Below, in pieces: positions 14,113 through 25,659 of a stretch of DNA of 64,000 bases. The position numbers and the translations under genes were made by a program. This DNA is from Brassica napus (Eukaryota; Streptophyta; Magnoliopsida; Brassicales; Brassicaceae): assembly GCF_020379485.1 (NCBI RefSeq), contig NC_063449.1, positions 33,973,473 through 34,037,472 of the forward strand, in the 5' to 3' direction. The notes under the pieces were generated by a model that did not search any database, was not told the DNA's origin, and saw only the letters and a list, made by a program, of their open reading frames with translations. The first letter of the stretch is position 1. Each line of letters opens with the position of its first letter.

Positions 14113-15180
14113 ATGCAAGTGGGTCGTTTGATGGCATGGTATCTCATCTTGTTCAAGATTTCAAGGATAAAGTTAGGAATCATAAACTTAGTATATTCTC
14201 TCATTACTCGTGATTGTGATTGTATACTTTCTCATTTAGTTTTCTTCTTCCTCTGTATTTAAACGTGATATACACATATGAATAAAACAATTCCATGTTG
14301 TAATATGGTATATGAGCATGCCAGGGTATATCCCAATTTTTTTCTCAGCAGTCTTGTTTCTCTCTTCTTCTTTGCTATTACCCTGCAACTCCCTACTCTG
14401 TTTCTCTACAACTCTTTTTTTTCTCTGATTCTTAATCTTCATTACGTCGGACTCAACAGCAGAGAGAACATCTGTTTTTAACGCACAAGATCCTCAAAGC
14501 ACTCTCCTATGTATCACCATGTCAAGTGTTACTAAGCTCACAAATCACATTGTTTTCTACAGTGCAATCACCACCAGAGATGTTTGAGATATGTTGTTGT
14601 CTACCTTTAGCCAACCTTCCCGTACGTGGACAATATAAGCCACGATTTGCTTCTGCTTGGCAACCTTACGATCTCATGTTCAACCATGGAGACCAAATGC
14701 AAACAACTCATGTCAGACTCGTCAACATGGCTGCTAGATACTCCGGCGCGTCTCACCACATGACCTCCAAGCCTCCAACTTGACTAATCTAATTCCACAA
14801 TCCTTACAGTTCACTTGTTTTTAGCTTGCGATAGGTTCTGATCGAACAGAGGAAGTCTATAGAATGCTGGTGAGTTAAGAGACCTCTGTGATGGAGATAG
14901 CATTGAAGTGGGTGCTACTTGAATGTGCTCATAAACCATAAGTAATGCCTTAGCCACATCTACAATAAGTCTCAGTTTGGTTCTCCCATGATTCAGACCC
15001 CACACAAATGTAGAACCAAGACCATAGGCTCACCAACCCATATACCAAAGTTGCGATAAAAGTTTTGAATATACCTTTAAGAAGCTTGGCAAGGATGAAG
15101 AAAATAACACATCAGATCGAAGTTATTGATCCAAAGTCTCCAGGTGGGGATAAATAATTTTGATTACCAAAAAAGGATGA
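14113..15180 (+). mobile_element. Copia retrotransposon fragment inside CACTA-1
   Basis: Three landmarks occur in the right order. An LTR-like tail around 14230-14305 contains AATAAAAC. It is followed at 14306-14317 by TGGTATATGAGC, which matches the initiator-Met tRNA primer site TGGTATCAGAGC at 10 of 12 bases. Then near 14735-14766 comes SGASHHMTS, the core of a copia protease. A following frame gives ASNLTNLIPQSLQ, as in the same region of copia polyproteins, so a frameshift has occurred just after HHMTS. Most of gag is missing and no integrase or reverse transcriptase is present. No second LTR was identified. It may be a nested insertion or material carried by CACTA-1. Confidence 0.55.
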
Positions 15181-15582
15181 ATTGTTTTCGTTTTTTTTGT
15201 CAACATAAATTATTTTCCTTATTAAAAAAGAAACGTTGTTTGAGACAAGGAATTTCACGATAAGTACAAAACTAAAAGGAATAAGTATATTTTACATATA
15301 TACATATTATTTAATTAATAGGTAAGGACTTGAACTAATCCAGCATCTTCATAAACGTGAGCTTTTTTTATAAGTTTAAGTCGTGAACTAATTACCAGGT
15401 AAGGGCGGCAACTAATCCATTGTGTTATTCTTTTGAAGTTTTATACCGATATAACCGTGATTCTTTAGCTTTCGGTGATTTATTGATGTATGATTGATGA
15501 TTATATTTTTTCTATGTCTACGTTTTTGATTCTTTGTTGAAACAAACCCTAACTATAATTTTTTTGTTTTCAGATTGTTTAA

Positions 15583-18500
15583 ATGTCGTCTACTAACGAT
15601 ATTAAATTTATAAGACGGTGGTTGTATGAAAGAATCGATCATACAAATAATCAAGTTTCAGAAGGATTTTATCAAGGACTACAAAACTTCATACAATTTG
15701 CTAAATATCAACAGCTTTTTATGGAGAGTGGGAAGCTTTTTTGTCCATGTTCGAAGTGTGAGGACGGAAAATTACTACAAGAAGAAGTTGTTTCGAAGCA
15801 TTTATATAATAGAGGAATTATGCCTAATTATTGGGTTTGGATTTCTCATGGAGAAGATTATGATATTCTAAATAGTTTTTCTGAGGTTCCAGATGGTTTT
15901 ATAGATACTGGTCATGAAGATCCCTTGCAAGCTGAAACTGATACGGAGCCAGTCAATCCTTATGTGGCTATGGCTTCTGATGCTTTTCCTCATATGGAAG
16001 AAGAGCCGAATGCTGAGGCAAAAAAGTTTTATAATATATTAGATGCTGCAAAACATCCAATATATAATGGATGTAAAGAAGGTCTTTCGCAACTGTCACT
16101 AGCATCTCGACTCATGAGCTTGAAGACAGATTATAATCTGCCTCAAAACAGTATGGACTCCATTTCTCAGATGATGCAAGATTATTTACCTGGAGGCAAC
16201 AATTCAATTAATTCATATTATGATATAAAGAAGCTTATGCGGTCGTTGGGTTTGCCTTATCACAAAATTGATGTTTGTCGAGATAATTGCATGATATTTT
16301 GGAAGGATGATGCGAAAGAGGAGATGTGCAAATTCTGTAGGAAAGACAAATTTCGACCTATTCAGAAGAGTGGGCAGAAAAAGGTTGCATATCAACAAAT
16401 GTTTTATTTGCCAATAGCTGATAGACTACAAAGACTATATCAATCAGATAAAACCGCAAAAGATATGAGGTGGCATGCAGAACACACATCGAATGCTGGA
16501 GAGATGTGTCATCCCTCAGATGGAGAAGCATGGAAACATTTTAGTAAGGTATTTCCTACTTTTGCTGGTGAACCAAGAAACGTTTACCTTGGCTTATGCA
16601 CAGATGGATTCAGTCCATTTGGTATGTCTGGAAATAACTATTCTTTGTGGCCTGTTATCATGACTCCTTATAATCTACCACCAGAGATGTGCATGAAACA
16701 AGAACTTATGTTTCTAACGATTCTTGTTCCTGGTCCAAATCATCCGAAGAGAAGTCTGGATATTTTTCTTCAACCGTTGATTGAAGAGTTGAAGGATTTG
16801 TGGATTAATGGCATTCAGACATATGATATTTATACCAAGCAAAACTTTCAGTTACGGGCAGTACTTATGTGGACAATTAGTGACTTTCCAGCATATAGTA
16901 TGCTTTCTGGGTGGACAACTCATGGTCGACTGGCATGTCCGTATTGTATGGATCAGACAGATGCATTTCAGTTGAAAAATGGTAGAAAAACAAGTTGGTT
17001 TGATTGTCATTGACGTTTTTTACCGGCTGATCATAGCTATAGGAGGAAAAAGAAGAACTTCAAAAGAGGAAGGGTTGTTGTTGATGGTCCACCTGAAATA
17101 CTTACAGGCGAGGAAATCAGGAATGAAGTCAGTCAGTTGCCAAAAACAGTTGGTTGCGGAGGAAACCATGGGAAATTAAAAGGATATGGTGAAACTCACA
17201 ATTGGCATAAGCAGAGTATATTTTGGGAGCTACCATATTGGAAAGACCATAAACTTCGTCATAATCTTGATGTGATGCATATCGAAAAAAACTTTTTCGA
17301 TAACATTATCAATACTTTGTTGAATGTGCAAGGGAAGACGAAAGATAAGATCCAATCTCGACTTGATTTGGCAGAGTATTGTAATCGCAAAGAGCTGCAT
17401 TTAACAGCTGATGGAAAGGCACCAGTCCCCATTTTTAGACTGCAAAACGATGCGAAAACAACTTTTCTAAAATGGCTCGAAAAAGATGTGAAATTCTCTG
17501 ATGGATATGCATCAAGTCTATCCAAATGTGTTGATTTATCAAGTGGAAAATTAACAGGAATGAAAAGTCATGATTGTCACATTTTAATGCAACGGCTACT
17601 TCCAGTTGCATTTGCCGAGCTGATGGATAAATCAGTTCATGAAGCACTATCAAGTAAGTATTTCTCTTTGCAATTTTAAAATTACTACTAGAAATAAATT
17701 TGAATGCATAATCTAAATTTAATTCCTTTGTTTATAGGTGTTAGTTTGTTTTTTCGTGATATTTGAGCAAAAACTTTACACGAAGGCAATCTTGCATTAT
17801 TGGAAAAAAACATTGGTGTGGTTCTTTGTAATCTGGGAAAAAATTTCCCTTCATCCTTTTTTGATGTTATGGAACATTTAACCATTCATCTGGCACACGA
17901 AGCTAGACTTGGAGGACCTGTGCAGTTTAGATGGATGTATGTCTTCGAACGACAAATGGGACATCTGAAAAACAAAGTTAAAAATAAAGCAAAAGTGGAA
18001 GGTTCTATTGTTGAACAATATGTCAATGAAGAAATTTCTGCTTTTGGTACTTATTACTTTGAGCCACATATCAAGACAAAAAGCCGAAGAGAAGATCGAC
18101 ACTATGATGGATGTAGTCAAATTGATACAAACCAGAACGGTGAAGTGCCAGATATTTTTCATCAGCAAGGAAGAGGAAGTGGTAAAGAGGAAGTGGTAAG
18201 GAGAAAGAAATATGGCTTCAAGATAAAGACTACCTTATCGTGCATACTTATGTTCTACTAAATTGCGAACAAATAAGGCCATTTGAAAGGTAAATATAAT
18301 TAATAAATACATATATTAATTTATATTTACATAAAATTTAATAAAGAATCACTACTTTAAGTTTTATTAATTTTTTTTGTAGGTTATTTGATGATAATAT
18401 GACCACTTCATATCCTGGAATAGGTGAAAATGATCTAAATCAGCTTAAAGAAAAAGAATTTGCAAAGTGGTTACAGAATCATGTAAGAATTTATACAAAT

Positions 18501-19256
18501 TCATTACATTTTTGATAATTTAACTTTATATTAATTTATTGTTTTGTCAATACATAACAGGTGGAGAATAATAAGATAAATATTCGGTGGTTACAAACGT
18601 TGGCACATGGTCCTATGACAAAAGTTACTTGTTGGCCGATATATTTTTGTCGGGGATATATATTTCACACATATGACCATGGAAAAGACAAAACCAATGC
18701 CAACTATGGAGTTTGTGTTAAAGACGCAACATCTCGTGGATCAAGCGGAGAACCTGATTTTTATGGAGTATTACAAGAGATCTGTGAGCTCCATTATCCT
18801 GGACCGGTTCATCTTAAAATTGTGCTTTTTAAATGTGATTGATATGATTCAACCGTTGGGAAAGGCATACGTGTGAACAAATCTGGAATTATTGATGTTC
18901 ATACTGGAAAGCGTCATGGAAAATATGATTCCTTTATTTTATCTTCACAAGCAGATCAAGTATGTTATGTTCCGTATCCACGAGTAACTCATAAGAAAGA
19001 TCATCACTGGAAAGCAGCTATCGTGATTCAGCCGCGGGGAAAAGTATTGATGAATCAAAATTTGGATTCCACTGCAATGCAACAGAACAATGATAATTCG
19101 GTTGTTTCTACTGATGTACTACATGTCGAGACATTAGTCAATCAACATGGTCAAACTGAAAATCTTGAAGATGTAGAAGACGAAGAAGCGGGATTAAGAT
19201 CAGATGCTGATGATGAAAATAATGATTATGAGTTAACAGATAAAGAATCTGACTAA
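15583..19256 (+). pseudogene. CACTA-1 TNP2-type transposase, degraded
   Basis: Transposase of the En/Spm superfamily that would cut the element ends. Exons 15583-17653, 17738-18289, 18383-18482 and 18561-19256 follow from GT-AG sites and alignment to the intact copy in CACTA-3. The N-terminal transposase-associated region has FCPCSKCEDGK; the TNP2 core has LGLCTDGFSPFG, RAVLMWTISDFPAY and NLDVMHIEKNFFDN; then come LKSHDCH-like (MKSHDCHILMQRLLP) and SQADQVCYVPYPRV of the C-terminal domains. Three in-frame TGA codons break it: 17011-17013 (CH*RFLP, from Arg), 17764-17766 (RDI*AK) and 18840-18842 (KCD*YDS, where the other copies have Trp). A 14-bp tandem duplication (18175-18188 and 18189-18202) shifts the frame near the end of exon 2. 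Otherwise it is well preserved, so inactivation looks recent. Confidence 0.9.
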
Positions 19257-20872
19257 ATTTGGTGTTATAGTTTTATATTTTATATGATTATGGCGTTGGT
19301 TTTGGAACTAAATTTAAACTATTTTATTTATTTAATCTTTGACCTCTTTTAAGTTTTAACTATGATCAGTTTTTTTTTTAATGAAGGGGATGGTTTATAT
19401 CACCGAAAGGCAGCTTGCATTGTTCATTTCCTCTTTTTTTTCTTTCGACTAACCCTTTTTAGATCGGAAGAAGAAGATTTGAAGAAGCAATCCAAATCTT
19501 GACCTTCTGTACCAGAGACTAATAGAGGAAGAGATCGAATTTCCTTCTTGATTTCTTCTTAGATTGGCATGTGAAGCCGGTTCAGTGTCGGAGATCAAAC
19601 CATGAATTCCGAAGCCAGGCGGTTCACTGTGGGACTCTTCGTTTTCGTTCAAGTAAGTGTTCATCTCTGTTTTGTTCTGGATTCATCTCTGATTCTGAAA
19701 CAACTACAAGTCTTAAAAAGGTCACTTTTTTTATTGGCATGCAGCAGCTTTGATTCATAAGAATCACCGTCTTCTGCTACTTCGCTTCGAAGTTCTTCTC
19801 GCCGAAACAAAAACCCGTGGATCCTTCTAAGCCGCCGCCTCATCTGATATCATTAAGGTGTCCTGCTATATCTATATATATATGTTTGGTTAAATCATAT
19901 CTTCTCCTTTCAATCATTCTCAAATGAAAAACTTGGCTTTGCTATTTGTTTTGTTTTGTAAGATTTGCGAAGAGGAGATTGAGTTTCTAACAAAAGGAGA
20001 AGATTATGTCAATCTTGGTTTGTTTGCTTCAGGTACTTGAGATTCTAACTAAGCGCTTGTTGAAAATTATGGCAATCTTGATTTGGTTGATTTGTGTATA
20101 GAAATGTTAGGGCATAACAATACTTGGGTCTCTTAGTTATCTTGGAAGAAATTATATCAGAGTGACGTTTGATCTCAAATTGAGAAGCTTTTCTCCCTTG
20201 TCTTGTGAGTTTCTAATTGTATAGACTACAATTTATGGTCGAGCTTGTCTCATAGCATGTGTTATTAACAGGAATACGTAAATGCTATGATTTCATCTGT
20301 GAGGGGGAATAGGGGGACCTTATACTAATCAAGGTGATGATCTCTCCCATGGGAAAAGACTCAAAGAAGTTATATGGCGCCTGTTGCAGATTCTGAAGGA
20401 ATTGCTTTTATCTTGTGCCAGGTCAACGTCGTTGAATAGACTAGCGAGGTATATACTTTGATTATTTATTTTGTTTTCTTTTTTTTTTTGCTATCTCTTT
20501 CTTAATGGCGCCTTAACTTCTTAATGGCGCATTTTTAAGTTGTGGAGATATTTAGATTTTTACTTTAGAGCGGCAAAACCTAAAAATTAAGTGGAAACCG
20601 GGAAAATCCCTTAAAACATGGTAAGAATATTAAGAAATATCCTAAAATTTAACTAGTATATAAAGGAAGTAATATTAGTTACCTCGTCTCACGTTAAACC
20701 TAAGAACCTAAACTACATCTTAGACTGAATCAAAGCCGTCGAGGTCTCAGATCTCTTTGGTTTTCTTTTTTTCTTTGCAGTTAATCGTTTGTTTTTGTTT
20801 ATTGTTTGTTATGTCATGATCTAATACTTTTGAGCTGCATCTTTTTCTATGATTTATTCTGTACTATTATAG
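19257..20872. other. Spacer between the two CACTA-1 genes
   Basis: No recognised coding sequence. It would hold the 3' end of the transposase transcript and the promoter and leader exons of the downstream gene. Short frames near 19449-19843 look like shadows. Confidence 0.5.
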
Positions 20873-22433
20873 ATGCGTCCACCAATGATGATAGGCGGTC
20901 GCTTGTTTGGAAGATCATCTCTTGAATCTGTTGGTCTCCAAAGACAGAGGGAAGGAGTTGCTGCAAATGCCCAACCACGTGAACAAAGGGAAGAATTTGT
21001 ACCTGTTGAACGAGATTCTCGAGTGCTTCATCCATCTAGAAAGAATGGAGCTAAATGGTATTGTGATATATTCTGAATTACTCTTCTCTGATTTACAAAG
21101 TATATATATAACAAACTCAACTGTATCTGTACAGGTTCAAGAACAACACTGAAATATCAACACGTGTAAGGAAAATCATTGAAGGATTTTTTAAAGGACC
21201 ATGGTACAGCTGGAGAAAGGTACCCCAGTTTTACAAGGATGCTTGGTATTCAACGTTTAAGGTGTGTTTCTACATATTTTTAACATCAAATGCATATTTC
21301 CTTTCTTCCACATTAAAAGTTTTATATTTCATGAACATTTCATTCATATCTTGTTTTTTGTTTGTTTTTAATAACTCTAACCACATCGTTTTGATTGTAG
21401 ACTAAGTATGAGTGGAATGTTGCCATCGAAGATCTAGTGAAAGCTAACATTGATGAACTAGCTGCCACTCGCCTCAAAGGAATGGTGAGCCTTGCAAAAT
21501 CCAAAGGAGTGAAACCTGATTGGATTCTTTCAGAAGATTGGAGAGTAATGTCTGATTACTGGAAGACACCAAAAGCCAAAGAAAAAAGTGAGAAAGCTCG
21601 TCTGGCTCGTATGTTTAACCGTGATGGTTTGGGTCCACACAGCCACAGATCAGGCTCACATTCCTATGCTAAAGTTCAAGATAATCTGGTAGTGCACATA
21701 TTATTTTACTTCAAAAGAGTTTATTTTTACTTTTAAAATGAGTTTACAGCTTACGTTAATGTTTTAGGTGGCAAACAACGAAGACTCTTCCTTCATTGCT
21801 GTGATGAAGAAAACCCACTAGAAATCTGATGGAACATATGTTGATGAAAGAGCACGCTTAGTTGCAGAAAAATATGATGCATATGTGCAAGAAAGATTGT
21901 CACTGGTTGAGCCTTCTAATGGTGAGGTTTTGACAGAGCCTCTTACTGTCGAGGAAAGAAATGAAATCTATGTGAAGGTAATCTTCTATCACATTTCAAA
22001 TTTGTTTTTTTTTTCCTGATTTTTCTTTATATTTGGAGATACGATTGATTCTTTGCATAGCTTTGCTTAATTAAAGTTGTCTTTGCATTTTAATTGTATA
22101 TATGTGTTTATGTAACTGTTATATGTTTGGTAGGTTGCTGGAATATCAAAACAAGGTCGGGTGTTTGGACTTGGATCACTACAGTGTGGAGTTTATATGC
22201 CACTAGATGGTTCCTCAGTTTCACCACAAGCTGTTGAAGATGATGGTACTTTAACTCACCGAGTCAAAGATCTGGAGTCAGACTTGCAAAAGAGTAATGA
22301 AGAAAAGGTTCAGTTTCAGAATAGGATTGAAGCAATGGAAAAAATATTGATGTCTGCGTTTGGTGAAAATGTGTTAGACTCCAACAGATACTACCACACC
22401 CGCATGAAGTGGTTTCTCAGTTTGGTGTTTTAG
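20873..22433 (+). pseudogene. CACTA-1 second gene, plant En/Spm transposase (Transposase_24 type)
   Basis: Companion protein of En/Spm elements, expected to bind subterminal repeats. Five exons: 20873-21057, 21135-21261, 21401-21688, 21768-21977 and 22134-22433, all with GT-AG junctions in phase. Exon 2 has KIIEGFFKGPWYSWRKVP; exon 3 has EWNVAIEDLVKANIDELAA and SDYWKTPKAKEKSEKARLA, followed by HSHRSGSHSY; exon 4 has DGTYVDERARLVAEKYDAY. These are hallmarks of the plant Ptta/En/Spm family. The last exon contains a coiled-coil-like stretch (KDLESDLQKSNEEKVQFQ). One in-frame TAG at 21819-21821 (KKTH*KSDG) interrupts an otherwise open gene. The start Met is the first ATG of exon 1, but an upstream exon cannot be excluded. 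Confidence 0.85.
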
Positions 22434-23347
22434 CTTGGTGTTTCTAGTTTGGTTTTCATTTGGTTTTCGTTAGTTTCGTTAGTTTACTAAGCAGTTTCAG
22501 TTTACTTCTTAAATGAATTGTTGTTTTATTCTTACATTTAATATTTAAATAAAATCCAAGCAGTTTTATGAGAAATAGTTTTACATCATATTATTTGCAA
22601 ATTTGATATTTGATTTCATTTTTATTTATAATTTCTAATGTGCCAATAATTGAATAACAAATTATAAAAAATATGTGACAGATTTTAAATAAAGAAAATT
22701 TGGGTTCTAAAATTGTAACCAATTGAAACTGAGAGGTTACTATTTTACGGTCATAGTTTGGGACATTGCTTTGGTAATAAAAAGTGACAAATTAATAACA
22801 TAATGAATGTTACAAAATACAACGATTTTGTAACGAATTTATAGTATATATTAAAGACGGATAAATATCTTTTCTTTAGTCATTGATTATTACGTTTTGT
22901 GACTAATTTTTGGGTTATAATAGGCTACAAAATTAAGACTTTAAATTAGTTATGAGTAGTGACGGTTTGGGACAATATATAATGTCAGAAATGGTGACGG
23001 TAAAAAGACTATAATGGTGTCTCTATTAGTGACAATTTGTGATAATAGATCCGTCACTACAAGTGACATTAAACAATAACAAATTAAGACTGTTTGAGAC
23101 AATTTAATAAGTAAGAAATTGTAACGGTTCTATTACCAATATACAACGTAACTATGTGTGACGATTTGTTACAAAAAAAAATATTCGCAAGAAATTGTGA
23201 CATTTTTGTTACTCCAGAACATTTGTGACACACGTATTGCAACCATTAATAATTAGTAACAAAAACGTAACAATGATGATATTGTTACGAATTTTTTTCT
23301 ATTGTGACAAAATTTTTTTGTAACAATACCCTTATTTTCTTGTAGTG
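22434..23347. repeat. Right subterminal repeat region of CACTA-1
   Basis: From about 22670 the sequence is dominated by short words GTGAC, GTTAC, TTGTGACA and their complements at irregular spacing, mirroring the left subterminal region. It ends in the terminal inverted repeat. No coding content. Confidence 0.8.
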
Positions 23348-23350
23348 TTT

Positions 23351-23648
23351 TATTAATCATAACATGGGTTCTTTTATATAAGGATTACAACTCATAGAAA
23401 AAGGAAAGTATCAAAAAACCTAAACCAACTAGGATTAGGAAAACTACTAATACATAATAATGGAAAGATAATAATTACAAGAAAAAGGAAATAGAGTTTA
23501 CTTTTCTCCAAAGCATAAGCCGCCTCTCTCTCTCTCCTAAGGTCACGGCCGCCTCTCTCTCTTTCTAGGATTGAGCCGTCTCTCTCTAAGTGTATAGACC
23601 GGTTATGGACAGGACCGGTTATGGACATCCATTAATTGATTTAAAACA
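23351..23648 (-). repeat. Right (5') LTR of the copia-like element, second part
   Basis: Continues the LTR interrupted at 13711 and matches left-LTR positions from TATTAATCAT to its end (TTTAAAACA). The CTCTCT and CCGGTTATGGAC blocks are conserved with small length changes. The TTT at 23348-23350 is the duplicated target site. Confidence 0.9.
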
Positions 23649-23995
23649 GATTACTTGTTTTTGTTAAACTTTTTGAAATTATATAATCTAATGTTATTTG
23701 TTATTAGAAATGTAACCGGGAGTTATCCTATTAACCGGGAGTGATTCTACCAATTGACTTTTTGAAATTATATAATCTAATGTTATTTGTTATTAGAAAT
23801 GTAACCGGGAGTTATCCTATTAACCGGGAGTGATTCTACCAATTAAAACCAAACAGTGTATATGTATGGATAAGAAAGAAGGAATGATTAATTAGGTTTC
23901 CACAAAAGATAAATTTATATGCTATCTCAAAAATGAGTTTTCGCCCCCGTTAAAAATCGCAAACCATCAAAAGCTAGGGAGAGGAACTTGTCATA
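23649..23995. repeat. Spacer with an 89-bp tandem duplication
   Basis: Positions 23668-23756 and 23757-23844 are essentially identical and each contains GTAACCGGGAGTTATCC and a second CCGGGAGTGATTC. The short spacer separates two retroelements and has no gene. Confidence 0.9.
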
Positions 23996-25481
23996 TGATA
24001 TCTTGCATATTTTCATTGTCTTATTCATTTATTCATGTGCATTTTGATCATATAGACTAGGATTTAGCCACGTTTAGGTTGCATTTTGCATACATGAGAC
24101 TTTATCAGGTGTTGGAGTACCACATGGAGTTCTTGGAGGCATTTGGGTGCATTTAAAGCGATCAACAGACGAACAGCGCACCAGAGCGACCTCACCGGAG
24201 CGACGCCGTGAAGTCACTGTGACACACATCCCGGAGCGACCTGGCCAGACGTCATGGAGAGGTCGCTTGCGTTTCTATCGTGAGACACCCCTTCTCAGAG
24301 CGACTTGCCAGAGCGACGCTCCGAGTTCGCTCGCGTTTCCATGGCGAGACGACACAAAACGAAGCCCGGAGCGACCTCTCAGAGCGACCCACTGAGGTCG
24401 CTCCCGAAGGCCGGAGCGACTTGTCGGAGCGACGCTCCGAGGTCGCTCACGTTTCCATGGCGAGACGACACAAAACGAAGCCCGGAGCGACCTTTCAGGG
24501 CGACCCACTGAGGTCGCTCCCGAAGGCCGGAGCGATATGCCGAGGTCGCTCCGCGTCTATTTGCCTGTCGAACTCATGTTTTCTAAGGGCCTTTTGGTCA
24601 TTTCAATATGCACGTTTTACATTGCCAAAACCTAAGTTAAGTACTTTTGTAAGCCATTGGAGGCAAAAAAAAAAAATCTCTTTTCTAGAGAACAACTAGT
24701 AAAACTTCTTTTGATTCAGATTTCATTGCTTTCATCTTGTGTTCTGGTTGATTTCTTATCTATTCTTCTACATGATTAATCTGAAATCCAATATGGGTTT
24801 AAGAGGAATCATGGAGATTAGTGAGTAATCACCTTTTGAATTCATGGGTTAGGGAGATCAAGGGTGATTAGGTTAGTTCTAGGATGTTTTAGTGTAGATC
24901 ATTCTTGTTCCTTGCTAGTACAGTATTCATAATTCATCTTCTGAGTTGGCCACTCAAAAGTTGATCAATAGGCATTTTCCACCCAAAAGGTGTTTGATGA
25001 AATGCCTGAGACAACTCTCCTAGGCTTTTAGTATACTTTGCCAAAGACATTTGTTGTTAAAGGTGCTAAGATAGTTAATAGACTTGTTAGTAATGATTGC
25101 TTTCACATTATTCAACCAAAGACATTTGATGTTTGAGATATGTTAGCAAATGAGCATTCATCTAGACATAGAACTTGCTTAGAATTGTGTCTAGGCTTAA
25201 GGTCAATAGTTTGATTGATCATTTGCCATCCTTAGTTCGATACTTGATCACCCAAGGTCTAATCCCTATGCACATAAGTTCTCTTTTCTCTTAGTCAAGA
25301 AAATATCATTCTGTAATTGCTTTCTAGTATTAGTAGTACTTTAAAACCCATCTAAATCATTGGTTGCACTTAGATTAAGTGAGTACTTGCATTCTCGGTG
25401 CTTTGATATCCCTTAGAATTGGTTCGACAATCTTTTATACTACATCATTTGTCTTAGGAGCCTTGAAAACTCTTAACATCA
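23996..25481 (+). repeat. 5' LTR of the gag-protease element
   Basis: 1,486 bp, TG...CA ended. The first part holds a GC-rich array of GGAGCGAC-type motifs (described separately); the second part is ordinary AT-rich LTR sequence. It matches the 3' LTR closely, with a 20-odd-base indel near 24154 (the 3' LTR has GGAGCTCAAAAGAAGTG there) and scattered substitutions. Confidence 0.92.
24165..24560. repeat. GGAGCGAC/GTCGCTCC motif array in the LTR
   Basis: The octamer GGAGCGAC (or AGAGCGAC) and its complement GTCGCTCC recur more than twenty times in about 400 bp, with perfect small palindromes such as GGAGCGACGCTCC. A 116-bp unit occurs twice in tandem (24299-24414 and 24415-24530). The block is far more GC-rich than its surroundings, and its open frames (repeating ARRHKTKPGAT) are shadows. 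The equivalent block in the 3' LTR is at about 29795-30110. Confidence 0.9.
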
Positions 25482-25484
25482 AAT

Positions 25485-25497
25485 TGGCGCCGTTGCC
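25485..25497 (+). promoter_or_regulatory. Primer binding site of the gag-protease element
   Basis: TGGCGCCGTTGCC lies three bases after the 5' LTR end. It is the characteristic primer-binding text of plant Athila/Tat elements, where a host tRNA primes minus-strand DNA synthesis. Confidence 0.8.
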
Positions 25498-25659
25498 AAA
25501 TTCTGAGTAGATTTAAACATTGAGATTTAGTCACTTACTTGAGTCTAAGTCATTTTTATTTTCTTTTGTTACTGATTCTCCTTCTTCACCTCCCTTTCAT
25601 CTACAGGTGTATGAACTTGCGGAGCAGGGGTCCATCACTTGCAGAGATTGGATATTGAT

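Larger units (their letters stand above)
13712..23347 (+). mobile_element. CACTA (En/Spm) transposon CACTA-1
   Basis: Starts CACTACAAGAAAAAGGGG and ends with the complement (CCCTTATTTTCTTGTAGTG), with about 28 bp of imperfect terminal repeat. It is flanked by a 3-bp duplication TTT (13709-13711 and 23348-23350) inside an LTR, which proves insertion. Subterminal regions (about 13740-14110 and 22670-23340) are packed with TTGTGAC, GTCACAA and GTTAC words in both orientations, the likely binding sites for the element's second protein. It carries a TNP2-type transposase pseudogene (15583-19256), an En/Spm Transposase_24 gene (20873-22433) and a copia fragment (about 14113-15180). The coding disruptions mean it is probably not self-mobile now. 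Confidence 0.93.
7932..23648 (-). mobile_element. Copia-like LTR retrotransposon, non-autonomous, split by CACTA-1
   Basis: Two matching LTRs of about 340 bp bound the element. The left one is 7932-8274. The right one is 13671-13711 continued at 23351-23648 after the CACTA-1 insertion. The coding remnants lie on the minus strand, so the right LTR is the 5' one. Next to the left LTR the minus strand has the purine run AAGGAGAG immediately before TGTTATAAATC, a plausible polypurine tract. The region inside it (about 8330-8420, minus strand) contains the leader-like text typical of copia 3' ends (GGTTTTGTCCCACTGGG and similar). The internal 5.4 kb keeps only gag; no protease, integrase or reverse transcriptase motif was seen. 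Flanks GAGTG and GATTA are not a convincing target duplication. Confidence 0.75.

Noticed and set aside
24147..24699. Several Arg/Ser-rich open frames in the LTR array (also 29694-30339)
   Set aside because: They come from the GC-rich repeated GGAGCGAC words, exist on both strands and in several frames, and show no domain.
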